From NCBI GenBank assembly GCA_013152945.1, contig JAADFL010000210.1:11707-52905 (forward strand): DNA of 41,199 bases, written 5' to 3'. The position numbers and the translations under genes were made by a program. Numbering within the stretch: the first letter of the stretch is position 1; every line of letters starts with the position of its first letter. Below are positions 14,577 through 23,132 of this stretch, in pieces. Source of the stretch: Deltaproteobacteria bacterium. GTDB taxonomy: Bacteria > Myxococcota_A > JAADFL01. The notes under the pieces are model-generated. The model was not told the DNA's origin. It saw only the letters and a list, made by a program, of their open reading frames with translations, and made no database searches.

Positions 14577-16838
14577 ATGTACATTTTTCCATCATACCCC
14601 CTGGTCGCTTTTATCGTTTCGGTTTTCGGATTGGCGTTCATATATGGAATGTACAGGAGGAGTGCCTCCAACCGGGCGTTGTTGAAGTTCACGCTTTTTC
14701 TTACCATGGCTTTGTTCTTCAGGTTGTTGGCATATCTTCCGTGCGCAAAGGGGGATGAGGAATTACTTTTTAGAGCATCCATCCTCTTTTTTGCCCTTAT
14801 GATTCCTTTTTTCCTGGATTTCTCATATAGATTGTCCAACCGGCCCAGGGACCGGGCATTTTATCTTCTTTCAGGGCTTACAATAGTAGGCGGTTCGATT
14901 TACTCGTTGACCGGTCTCGTGGTCACAGGTTTCAAGACTCAAGCCTTTGGACCGATACTAAACCGTCACACCGGTTTATATTGGCTCGTTGTATCCCCTG
15001 TCCTTGTGACCGTTGGAGCCGGCTTGTGGCTCCTGGGAAAGGAGGCTCGCAGGCGTGGCAGGGACGAGGGCAAACCGGTACTATATTTTTTCCTTGCTTC
15101 GTGTCTCGCCCTCTTGTTGTTCCTGCTCCTGGACATGGGCATTCTGGAAATGGCCGGACTGAAGGGCATTCCCCGTTTCGGAGCCGTATCGTGTTTTTTA
15201 CCTGTCCTGGTAGTTACTATTTTTGGGGTGAGATACGACTATCTTGCACCCGGAGTAGAAGATGTGGCTGAAGAGTTGATTCGATCCATACAGGATGGAG
15301 TCGTGATAACGGATCAAAAAGGAATAATTACCACAATGAACGAATCTGCGGGAAATATGCTGGGCCTGGAACCCGGGCAAGCCCAAGGTTTATCCTTGAT
15401 GGAAGTATTTCCTCAAATGCCGGTGGGTGACGACCTGGAAGATTACGAGATAGACCTGTCACATAACGGCGAAAGAATGGTGGTGGAAATATCGAAATGG
15501 ACAAAAGATGCGTCCGGTTTGAGGCTCGGATCGATAATATTGTTGCGAGACGTTACCTCCAGGAAAGAGGCTGAAGAGTTCCTGGAGAAGCGGAACAAAG
15601 AGCTAAGCCGCGAGGCGTTTAAGAGAAACGAATTATTGTTGCAAAAGCAGAAAATGGAAACCATCGGACTGCTGGCAAAGGGCGTTTCCCATGACTACAA
15701 CAACTACCTGCATGTCATGGCGGCCAGGGCCATGGCCGCCATGGCCAGGTTGCGGCCTGGGGCAAAGGGGTACGATGAGCTAAAGACCGTGCTGGCACAG
15801 GTGAACAGGGGCAGGGAACTGGTGCAGCAAATACAGAAAAAAAGAAATTCCCGGCAGGATTCCAAAGAGAGAAGTTCCCAGGTTGCGCCCCTCGTAGCAC
15901 AGGTTTCAGCAATATTACAGGGAATGGCGCCGGAGAATGTGCATATAAATACACAGTTGAAATGCGGTTTCGTGAGGGTGGGATTGTCGGAATTGATGTT
16001 GGAGCAGGTAATCTTGAATCTGGGAAAGAATAGCCTTCAGGCCATGCAGGAAAAAGGAGGGACCCTCACCCTTAGTGCGGAGAAGCATATAGCTTCCGGG
16101 CATGAAGATGTCGAGGGAGGTCAAATACCTCCCGGGAACTATGTAATGATAACCGTACAAGACCAGGGCGTGGGAATTTCAAAAGAATTAAAGAAAAATA
16201 TTTTCGATCCCATGTTTACCACCAAGCCTGAAGGTGAGGGCACGGGCCTTGGATTGGTAATTGCCAGGCGGAATGCCGAGGAATGCGGCGGTGGAATCAG
16301 GGTGGAGAGCACCATGGGCCGTGGCACCAGGATTGTGGTCTTGCTGCCCGAGATCGCGGGGCAGGAACAAGATGCCAGGATTAAAAAAACCGGAATGGAA
16401 GAGGAAAATGAAAAGGAAGATGGGTTAACCGGGGTCGGAAGAAACAGGGGAAAGGAAAGGAACGAACAGCCTTTGGCAACCATAATGGTGGTGGACGACA
16501 TGGAGGATGTAGCGAAAGGCACTGCCCTGATGGTTCAAAACCTGGGATATCGAACGTGCATATTCATTGATCCGGTCGATGCATTGAAGGCTTTTCAAAA
16601 GGCGCCCAAGGCATTCGATGCTCTTGTTACCGACCTGACCATGCCCCACATGAACGGAATAGAACTTGCCGAGCATTATCGTGCATTGCGACCCGATGTG
16701 CCCACGATCTTGTTATCCGGTTATGCGGAAGGCATTGTTGCCGAAGAAGAGGCCTTGGAACATGTTTCGATATTCTTGCAAAAACCCTTGAGCGCGGATG
16801 AATTGAAGACAGCCTTACAAGAGGTATTGCAGAAATGA
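14577..16838 (+). CDS. Hybrid sensor histidine kinase: 7-TM-like input, PAS, HisKA, HATPase, receiver
   Basis: This is a 753-aa protein. Residues ~5-220 hold about seven TM helices, like the N-terminal 7TM region of some histidine kinases. A PAS domain follows (about 228-325; DGVVITDQKGII). The kinase core has phospho-acceptor His372 in GVSHDYNN, N-box Asn485 (NLGKNSLQAM), DQGVG from 529 and TGLGLVIARR near 556, which is the NtrB/HPK4-like type. A charged linker leads to a receiver domain (637-750) with acidic pair Asp640/Asp641, phospho-acceptor Asp686 (VTDLTMP), Ser714 and Lys736. No DNA-binding output is attached. It starts 26 bases after the DUF362 gene, and its stop overlaps the next kinase's start (ATGA). 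Confidence 0.93.
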   Translation: MYIFPSYPLVAFIVSVFGLAFIYGMYRRSASNRALLKFTLFLTMALFFRLLAYLPCAKGDEELLFRASILFFALMIPFFLDFSYRLSNRPRDRAFYLLSGLTIVGGSIYSLTGLVVTGFKTQAFGPILNRHTGLYWLVVSPVLVTVGAGLWLLGKEARRRGRDEGKPVLYFFLASCLALLLFLLLDMGILEMAGLKGIPRFGAVSCFLPVLVVTIFGVRYDYLAPGVEDVAEELIRSIQDGVVITDQKGIITTMNESAGNMLGLEPGQAQGLSLMEVFPQMPVGDDLEDYEIDLSHNGERMVVEISKWTKDASGLRLGSIILLRDVTSRKEAEEFLEKRNKELSREAFKRNELLLQKQKMETIGLLAKGVSHDYNNYLHVMAARAMAAMARLRPGAKGYDELKTVLAQVNRGRELVQQIQKKRNSRQDSKERSSQVAPLVAQVSAILQGMAPENVHINTQLKCGFVRVGLSELMLEQVILNLGKNSLQAMQEKGGTLTLSAEKHIASGHEDVEGGQIPPGNYVMITVQDQGVGISKELKKNIFDPMFTTKPEGEGTGLGLVIARRNAEECGGGIRVESTMGRGTRIVVLLPEIAGQEQDARIKKTGMEEENEKEDGLTGVGRNRGKERNEQPLATIMVVDDMEDVAKGTALMVQNLGYRTCIFIDPVDALKAFQKAPKAFDALVTDLTMPHMNGIELAEHYRALRPDVPTILLSGYAEGIVAEEEALEHVSIFLQKPLSADELKTALQEVLQK

Positions 16839-18622
16839 TCGCGTCGCTACAGGTATTTCATCTGCTTTCAATAGGGCTGTGCGCGTTCATATGGGGCTTC
16901 ATGTATGCCCAGCGAAGGAATGACCCGGTCAACGAAGCTTTCAGGCTCTATGTAATCAACGAGCTTGCTTGGGACTTGCTGGAATTCGTGTACTACTCGC
17001 CGTTGTCTTATGGTTTTGAACGAATCCTTCAAAGGGCCATCAGCTTTTTCTGGATTCCCATTGGTTTTTGGTTCTTGAACTTCGTCTATGCCTTGCTAAG
17101 ACGAAAAAAGGACATGTTGTACTGGCTTACAGCCGGAGCGGTGATAGCCGGTCTCATTCTTGACAACTTTACGGAACTTGGAACCCGCGGATGGATCAGG
17201 CACGGTTGGGGAGTTGCAAATATCAGGGGTCCTTTGCACACCTTGGTGCTTACCAACTTGGCGGCACTCCCTTGTTTGATTGGAGTTTTCCTGCTTTTCA
17301 ATGCATATATCAAGCGAAGCGTGCCGGGCATCAGAAAGCCGGTCAAATTGATCATGCTCGGTACACTCATAGTATTGGCGCTTACCTGGCTCGTCAACGT
17401 GTACATTCCGAATATCATGGGATACGAACAGTTTCCAAGGATAGGCTCGGCCGGGACATCGTTGTTTCACCTGTTTATCATGTTTCTCATACTAAAATAC
17501 GATTTCATGTCTTTGAGTCCATCCGAAGTTGCATCCGGCCTGTTCGAGGGATCCAAGGACGGCATCGTGTTACTGGACAGGCATACGAATGTTCTACGGA
17601 CCAACCCGGCAATTGAAAGGATGTTTCCCGTCCTTGCCGAGGCCCAGGGATTGCCCATTGCAAATTATATTTCCCTGCCGAAAGGCACCGGTGAGTTCAG
17701 GAATTTCGAATTGGCCGTAGATTTTGGGCCGGGGAAGCAATACTTCTCTTTGTCCAGGTCCAACAAGTTGGTGAATGAAAGGATATATTCAAGTCTAATT
17801 ATAGCCCATGACATAACAAGGCAGGTAAGAGCCAGGATGGAATTGAAACGTTCGGCCGAAGAAGCTGAAAAGGAAGTCGAGGCAAGAACCAAAGAGCTTC
17901 AGAAGGCGCAAAAGCTGGAAGCCGTAGGCATTCTCGCCGGCAGTGTCGTCCATGACTTCAACAATATTATTTTTGCAATAATGGGCCAAGTGGAATACTT
18001 GAACGACTTACGATTCGAAGACCCCGGGATAAAAGATGATCTGGATGCCATACGAGAAGCGATAGACAATTGTGCCGGCGTGGGAAGGGAGATCCTGGGT
18101 TTCAGCAGGAAGGATGTGTCAAAGGACGAATCCTTTGAATTGTACAAGCTTCTTGAAAAGGTGAAGAGTATCATCAAGGTATCGATGCCGAGCAGTATAT
18201 TGTTGGATATCAAGTGGCCCGACCGGAACTTGAGGTTGAACGGCAATTTACACAAGGTTCAGCAAGCAATCCTAAATATTTGCACCAATGCCTACCAGGC
18301 CATGCCTTCGTACAGAGGGGTGGTCAAGATAAGGTCCCGAACTTTCATTGTAGACGAGTCGTATGCAGGTGCACATCCGGCTTTGAAACCCGGCTCGTAC
18401 GTCGTGGTATCCATAGTGGACAATGGTGAAGGCATGTCCGATGCAGTAAGGAAACTGTCCCTTGAGCCTTTTTTCAGCACCCGTGAAGGGGCTTCCGGAC
18501 TCGGACTGCCGACCGCAATGAGGATAATCCGGTCCATTTCAGGGACCATGCAAATTGAGAGCAATCCCGGGATTGGCACCAGGGTGGATGTATTTCTTCC
18601 GGTCGCCCATAGCCCGGAATAA
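16835..18622 (+). CDS. Sensor histidine kinase with multi-TM input domain and PAS
   Basis: This is a 595-aa NtrB-like kinase, similar in plan to the gene before it but without a receiver domain. Residues ~4-222 contain about seven TM helices. A PAS-like domain (about 228-325, DGIVLLDRHTNVLRTNPA) and a coiled linker follow. The core has His373 (GSVVHDFNNIIFAIM), Asn485 (NICTNAYQAM), the DNGEGM box near 529 and GLGLPTAMRI near 555. Similar architecture and adjacency suggest duplication of an ancestral kinase. Translation is coupled to the upstream gene through ATGA. Confidence 0.93.
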   Translation: MIASLQVFHLLSIGLCAFIWGFMYAQRRNDPVNEAFRLYVINELAWDLLEFVYYSPLSYGFERILQRAISFFWIPIGFWFLNFVYALLRRKKDMLYWLTAGAVIAGLILDNFTELGTRGWIRHGWGVANIRGPLHTLVLTNLAALPCLIGVFLLFNAYIKRSVPGIRKPVKLIMLGTLIVLALTWLVNVYIPNIMGYEQFPRIGSAGTSLFHLFIMFLILKYDFMSLSPSEVASGLFEGSKDGIVLLDRHTNVLRTNPAIERMFPVLAEAQGLPIANYISLPKGTGEFRNFELAVDFGPGKQYFSLSRSNKLVNERIYSSLIIAHDITRQVRARMELKRSAEEAEKEVEARTKELQKAQKLEAVGILAGSVVHDFNNIIFAIMGQVEYLNDLRFEDPGIKDDLDAIREAIDNCAGVGREILGFSRKDVSKDESFELYKLLEKVKSIIKVSMPSSILLDIKWPDRNLRLNGNLHKVQQAILNICTNAYQAMPSYRGVVKIRSRTFIVDESYAGAHPALKPGSYVVVSIVDNGEGMSDAVRKLSLEPFFSTREGASGLGLPTAMRIIRSISGTMQIESNPGIGTRVDVFLPVAHSPE

Positions 18623-18717
18623 AAACAAGATCCTTGAATGCCCTGTATTTTCTAGTTTAAGATTGAGAGCGGCGAAGACAGTTGATTGGCGGGTGATTCA
18701 CACCGGAGGCAATTTGC

Positions 18718-19674
18718 ATGGCCGGTACTAGTGCCGGAATTCGAATCAGGCGTATACAGGAAAACCTGTTCCTCGGACGGCCAATATTGATCCTTGCTCT
18801 GGGGGTGCTGACCCCGGTTTTTCTCTCCACCACTCTTGGAATAGTCGCCTTGTTCATGGGTGAAAACAGCAAGGACTTGATATTGGGCGCAGTGGGTGTA
18901 TTCCTTGCAATCAGCGCAATAGGCAGCGGCGTAGTCGTGGCCGTATTGCTGGGCCGGCGCGCCCGCACCGCCCGCCTGCAATCCGATCTGCTGGGTAATG
19001 TTAGCCATGAGTTGAAGACACCCCTTGCGGCAATCCGGATGTACGGGCAGACATTACAGATGGGAACCGTGGATGGCAATCCGGATTTGATAAAGCAATG
19101 CGTGGATTCGATAGTTCGAGAAACCGAATGGCTCGGCACCATGATCGAACGGTTGTTGGTATGGCGTACCGCCGCCAAGGATCGCGATAATTTGAACCTG
19201 GTATCGCAGCCGTTGGATAAACTCGCACGCGACGTGGCCACGCGGTTCTCCCGCATGCTTCCTCCTGGCGAAGTCAAATTCGATGTCACAATCGACACGA
19301 ATCTCCCGGTGCTTCATGATCAAGGCGGAATCGGTTCGATTCTAATCAATCTGCTCACCAACGCGTACAAATATACAAATGAAAACAAGGAAATCTCCTT
19401 GTCTGTCAAGGACGGAGAAGGGCAGGTGAAAATCATTGTTCAAGACAATGGAATCGGGATTCCGAAAAAGGACCAAAAGGCAATTTTCGAGCCTTTCTAC
19501 AGGGTAACGCCGAGCTTCAAGGGATGGGCCGGGGGCGCCGGTCTCGGCCTTGCCATAGTTGATTTCATGGTCAGTGCGCACTCGGGCACCATATCCGTTG
19601 ACTCGGAGCCGGGCAAAGGAACCGTGTTCACTATTACCCTGCCGGCCTCTCCGGGCGAGGGTGATGCAAAGTGA
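18718..19674 (+). CDS. Two-TM sensor histidine kinase (PhoR/HPK1-like)
   Basis: This is a 318-aa kinase with two TM helices (about 22-47 and 54-79) and almost no periplasmic domain between them, so it may sense a membrane or cytoplasmic signal or need a partner. HisKA contains His97 in NVSHELKTPLAAIR. The HATPase has N-box Asn215 (INLLTNAYKYT), DNGIGIP (243-249), the F-box IFEPFYRV and GAGLGLAIVD. GGAGG lies upstream of the ATG. The stop overlaps the response-regulator GTG start, marking these two as a cognate pair. The 95-base gap before the gene has a weak TTGAAT/TTTAAG promoter candidate near 18634-18660. Confidence 0.94.
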   Translation: MAGTSAGIRIRRIQENLFLGRPILILALGVLTPVFLSTTLGIVALFMGENSKDLILGAVGVFLAISAIGSGVVVAVLLGRRARTARLQSDLLGNVSHELKTPLAAIRMYGQTLQMGTVDGNPDLIKQCVDSIVRETEWLGTMIERLLVWRTAAKDRDNLNLVSQPLDKLARDVATRFSRMLPPGEVKFDVTIDTNLPVLHDQGGIGSILINLLTNAYKYTNENKEISLSVKDGEGQVKIIVQDNGIGIPKKDQKAIFEPFYRVTPSFKGWAGGAGLGLAIVDFMVSAHSGTISVDSEPGKGTVFTITLPASPGEGDAK

Positions 19675-20372
19675 AGGACAATCCGGAAAAACAGGCTTCC
19701 ATATTGATTGTCGAGGACGACCGCTCGCTCAGCGAAGGCTTGGCAATGAATTTCCGTTTGAAAGGATTTAAAGTTCTGACAGCATCAAACGGAGATGAAG
19801 CCATGCGCAAGGCGTTCGACGATCGCCCGGATTTGATTATTCTTGACATCATGCTGCCGGGTTATTCAGGCCTCGATGTGTTGGACGAACTAAGGAATAG
19901 AGGCGAAGACGTGCCGGTTCTCATATTGTCTGCACGGGGAAAGGTGGAGCATAAGGTTGAGGGGTTCAGCCTTGGGGCCGATGATTACATGGCCAAACCC
20001 TTTGACCTGGAAGAACTGTTCGCCCGGGTTGATGCCCTGCTGCGAAGAGGCATGAAAGAAAACGAAACACAGCCCCTGCTGCGGTACGGTAATGTTGTCA
20101 TCGACCAGGCCGGACGGCAGGTTAAAAAAGAAGGCAACGAGGTCGCCTTGTCAGCCAAGGAATTCGACCTGCTCTGCCTCCTTGCCAAGTCCCCCGGCCA
20201 GACTTTTACAAGGGACACGATACTCGACAGGATATGGGGATGGGGTTTCGAAGGCACGCCCCGCACTGTGGACAACTTCATCATGTCTTTGCGCCGCAAG
20301 CTCGAGGATGACCCTACTCATCCCAGACATCTTCGCACCGTGCGCCAGATAGGCTATCGACTTGATCCATAG
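19671..20372 (+). CDS. OmpR/PhoB-family response regulator
   Basis: This is a 233-aa protein with a receiver domain (about 10-125): acidic residues Glu15/Asp16/Asp17 (IVEDD), phospho-acceptor Asp59 (IILDIMLPG), Ser87 and Lys109 (YMAKPFD). A winged-helix DNA-binding domain (about 137-232) follows, with LSAKEFDLLCLLAKSPGQTF and the C-terminal hairpin RTVRQIGYRLDP. It is expected to be phosphorylated by the kinase encoded just upstream, with which it is coupled through a GTGA overlap. It ends 57 bases from the convergent propeller gene. Its target genes are unknown; palindromes at 21818-21871 are not the direct-repeat type usual for this family. Confidence 0.95.
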   Translation: MKDNPEKQASILIVEDDRSLSEGLAMNFRLKGFKVLTASNGDEAMRKAFDDRPDLIILDIMLPGYSGLDVLDELRNRGEDVPVLILSARGKVEHKVEGFSLGADDYMAKPFDLEELFARVDALLRRGMKENETQPLLRYGNVVIDQAGRQVKKEGNEVALSAKEFDLLCLLAKSPGQTFTRDTILDRIWGWGFEGTPRTVDNFIMSLRRKLEDDPTHPRHLRTVRQIGYRLDP

Positions 20373-20429
20373 CGGTAATCAGGCGGCAAGCTGTTGGAAC
20401 AATCCGATTTGTGCTTTGACGACATATAC

Positions 20430-21800
20430 TCAATGAGATGAATTCAATGATGTTTCCGGGTCAAACAAGACCCCGTGTCCTCCCCATAACCACCTGACCG
20501 GCCTGGGCATGAATAAATCAGGCGGCTCCAGCATGAGCCTGTAGAAAGGAACGCCAAGCCTCTTGTTTTCCGAGAACGCATCGAAAGGGACGGTGACTGT
20601 TCTGTCCAGGTAGGCCACAGGTTCGGATGACCACCTTGGTTCGCCAAAAACCGGGATTTTTCTCTTGCTATCAGCACGTATCTTTATCCATCCTTTGATG
20701 ATGTTTTTATTATTAATACATCTTGTTTTTGCAAGCTCCAAATCCAGCCCGAAGGTGCCTGTACCTGCTCTCATGATTGCAATTTTTCCAAGTACGGCCA
20801 GGATTCGGCTTCTTAGCGGCAACCGGCAAAGGACATTGCATGCGGGTAATTTCATCAGGTAAGTTCCGTGCTCGGTGCAGGCCAGAGCCAGGGATTCTTT
20901 TTTGATAATTACGATTTTTCGAAAAATAAGGGGCGACAATGCAAGGCTTTTTTTGTACCCCGGCCGTTTCTGCGCGGCACTGCATTCTTCAAATATTGAT
21001 AACATGGATTTTCTCAACCTGTCATGGTCCGGCTTTTTCCCGGTTTCATGAGGCTTCCTGTCACATGTGTCCGGAGGACTCGGCAGGTCGAGTAGATCAT
21101 CCTCCAACTCCATGGCCCCGGCCTTTCCACAACACGGGCGGGACAATCCAACGCATATTCCATCATCCCTGGATTTGAAGAAACCGGTCGCAGTGTAACC
21201 GGCCGGCAATTTCACAATGGCCTTTACATCGCCTGTTTCAGGATCCAACCTGAATATCCTTGCTGAAATTTTATTTATTGGCGATATGGGCTCACTCATT
21301 GTCAGAAGCCATGAACCGAATATCCGTGGCCGGCCTTTCACCATCATGCCTACAGGGGAAAAACGCCAAATGGTTTTACCAGTGCCGGGATCGAGTCGCA
21401 ACAAGGCCCGGCCCTCGATAGCAAACAACAGGTTATGCAAAGTAAAAGGAGGATCGGGCGCCCTGCGAACCCACTTGATACCTGCAAGCCTTTGTGCTGC
21501 CAGTAATTCAGCCCCGAAGTTTTTAGGCCGTGCCGGGCCCAGAAGTGAGGACAATACGTTTCGCAGTGTTTGTTTACCTGTGACCCCCTTGTCTGAAGTA
21601 TATATTTTTTGTTTTAAAGTAACGCCTTGTTCCTTCGTTGTTCCTGTAGTCTGGGGTGACTTCGGGACTGCTTCCCTGGTTTCAATGCCCGAACCGATCA
21701 TGTTTGGCCGGGCTTGCTCGGATCTGCAGCCCCACTGATTGACTGACAAGGCCGCAGCTATTGCCAATCCATGTAAAGAGAATGAGGCATGGCTTTTCAT
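20430..21800 (-). CDS. Exported beta-propeller-like (PQQ-type repeat) protein, possible lipoprotein
   Basis: This 456-aa protein starts with a hydrophobic segment ending VNQWGC (Cys25), a possible but non-canonical lipobox. Residues ~30-90 are a low-complexity linker. The rest contains beta-propeller-type repeats, clearest in ALLRLDPGTGKTIWRFSPVG and in IFRLDPETGDVKAIVKLPAG, the Trp/Gly pattern of PQQ-like blades. Remaining blades are degenerate. Several Cys residues are present (a CCGKAG segment). A good GGAGG site precedes the ATG. It is convergent with the response regulator and divergent from gspC, with paired palindromes between. No function can be assigned; binding or scaffold roles in the envelope are typical of such proteins. 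Confidence 0.75.
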   Translation of the reverse strand: MKSHASFSLHGLAIAAALSVNQWGCRSEQARPNMIGSGIETREAVPKSPQTTGTTKEQGVTLKQKIYTSDKGVTGKQTLRNVLSSLLGPARPKNFGAELLAAQRLAGIKWVRRAPDPPFTLHNLLFAIEGRALLRLDPGTGKTIWRFSPVGMMVKGRPRIFGSWLLTMSEPISPINKISARIFRLDPETGDVKAIVKLPAGYTATGFFKSRDDGICVGLSRPCCGKAGAMELEDDLLDLPSPPDTCDRKPHETGKKPDHDRLRKSMLSIFEECSAAQKRPGYKKSLALSPLIFRKIVIIKKESLALACTEHGTYLMKLPACNVLCRLPLRSRILAVLGKIAIMRAGTGTFGLDLELAKTRCINNKNIIKGWIKIRADSKRKIPVFGEPRWSSEPVAYLDRTVTVPFDAFSENKRLGVPFYRLMLEPPDLFMPRPVRWLWGGHGVLFDPETSLNSSH

Positions 21801-21817
21801 TTGGCCTCCTGGTCTTT

Positions 21818-21830
21818 TGACATTTTGTCA
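21818..21830. promoter_or_regulatory. Palindrome TGACA-TTT-TGTCA (operator candidate 1)
   Basis: A perfect 5-bp-arm palindrome 18 bases upstream of the propeller gene start. It matches the second palindrome in arms and spacing. Its position would overlap the ribosome-binding region or the early transcript of the propeller gene. Confidence 0.5.
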
Positions 21831-21857
21831 CGTCAAGCCATGGTCCGTCGAGTCCTC

Positions 21858-21872
21858 ATGACATGTTGTCAT
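21858..21872. promoter_or_regulatory. Palindrome ATGACA-TGT-TGTCAT (operator candidate 2)
   Basis: A perfect palindrome with 6-bp arms and the same TGACA-N3-TGTCA core as the site at 21818. The centres are 41 bases apart, close to four helical turns, so two dimers could bind the same face of the DNA. It overlaps the -35 of a weak plus-strand promoter candidate. Confidence 0.5.
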
Positions 21873-22007
21873 ACAATGGATTCAAACCTATTTGGACGAA
21901 TTCGGCGCACATCAAGCCGCTTTTTTTACAAGCGCCGTAATGTAATATTATTAAAAGATATATTATGTTATTTTCAAAAAAAAGTTTCCCGAATACATTA
22001 ATGGGCA

Positions 22008-23132
22008 ATGGCACAAAGGTTGCTTAAGAAAAAAATGGAGGAAATCGAAGAAGTGTTAAATACGTACCTGCAAAAATATTTTTGGACTTTCCAGCTCGTG
22101 GTTGTCGGTGTGTGCGCGTATTTGTCTGCCTCGATTCTGAATAACTTCGTGGCAGCATCCATTGACCCGTACAAGGTTGAAAAATCTTTTTCAAAATCAG
22201 CGAGGAATGTCTTTGGAATAAAATCGAGAGGGGAGAAACCCGTATTCGAGAAGAATCCCTTTTGCGATCCTTCGGATCCGTCCTGTGTTCCGCCAGGGCC
22301 CTTGAATAGTACCTCACCGGTTACAGTATCCCCGGCGGAAGTGGATCAACAAGAGACTGATGCGCGAGAGGCTGTTGGCTCTTGCCCTCAAAGGAGCAAG
22401 CTTTACGAATTCGCCCGTAAGATGCTTGAATACCAGGCCCGTAACAAATTGACGGCAAACGAGAATCAGGACCTGGATAACCGGCCCGAGCCTCCGCATC
22501 TTGCCGGGGTTGAGCCTTCATCACTGAAAGTCAAATTACTTGCAACCGTGGTGGCTTCTTCACCCGAGCTGTCCCTTGCCACTTTCGAGGAAAATAATGA
22601 AGTAAAGTTCTACCGCGGACATGACGATGACCTGCTCATGGGCGAGGCCAGGGTGGAGGAAATCCTGCGGCAATTCGTTTTCGTGGTCAGGGGCGGTAAT
22701 TGCGAATACATCGCCTTGAGCGGGGAAAAGGCAGGCAGAGCGCGTACAGTAGGCTTTGCAGCCAACAGGAACAGAAATACAGCCTATGGAAAAGGAATCA
22801 AGAAGGTCGGGCAGAACGAATACCTGATCGACAGGGATGAAATCGAAAACACGCTGGCAAACCTGAACAAGGTTGCAACCGACGCCAGGATCGTGCCGTC
22901 ATTCAAGAACGGTAGGGGTAATGGGTTCAAACTCTTTTCGATAAGGCCGGGGAGTATCTATTCCAGGATAGGTATCCAAAATGGTGACGTAGTCCAAAAA
23001 ATCAATGGTTATCCCATGGACAGCCCGGAAAAGGCCCTCGAGGTATACCAGAAATTGCAGGACGCCGACCATGTTACAATCGACCTGATGAGGAGAGGCA
23101 GGAATATAACAATGGAGTACACGATAAGATGA
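22008..23132 (+). CDS. gspC: Type II secretion protein GspC (inner-membrane, PDZ)
   Basis: GspC links the inner-membrane platform to the secretin. The 374-aa protein has a cytoplasmic N-terminus, one TM helix (about 26-46), a Pro/Ser-rich linker with paired Cys (FCDPSDPSC), and a homology region (about 170-240) that contacts GspD N0. A C-terminal PDZ domain covers about 305-374 (FKLFSIRPGSIYSRIGIQNG). The start is uncertain: ATG at 22008 has no good site and an internal ATG at 22035 follows AAAGG at a long distance. It is first in the operon, and its stop overlaps the gspD start (ATGA). Confidence 0.93.
   Translation: MAQRLLKKKMEEIEEVLNTYLQKYFWTFQLVVVGVCAYLSASILNNFVAASIDPYKVEKSFSKSARNVFGIKSRGEKPVFEKNPFCDPSDPSCVPPGPLNSTSPVTVSPAEVDQQETDAREAVGSCPQRSKLYEFARKMLEYQARNKLTANENQDLDNRPEPPHLAGVEPSSLKVKLLATVVASSPELSLATFEENNEVKFYRGHDDDLLMGEARVEEILRQFVFVVRGGNCEYIALSGEKAGRARTVGFAANRNRNTAYGKGIKKVGQNEYLIDRDEIENTLANLNKVATDARIVPSFKNGRGNGFKLFSIRPGSIYSRIGIQNGDVVQKINGYPMDSPEKALEVYQKLQDADHVTIDLMRRGRNITMEYTIR

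Larger units (their letters stand above)
21801..22007. promoter_or_regulatory. Divergent regulatory region upstream of gspC
   Basis: It contains two TGACA-N3-TGTCA palindromes (annotated separately). There are two weak plus-strand promoter candidates for the T2SS operon: TTGTCA-N17-TATTTG (21866-21894, overlapping the second palindrome) and TTTACA-N18-TATTAA (21925-21954). The stretch 21935-21985 is very A/T-rich. Neither promoter is strong, so the start of transcription is undecided. Confidence 0.4.
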
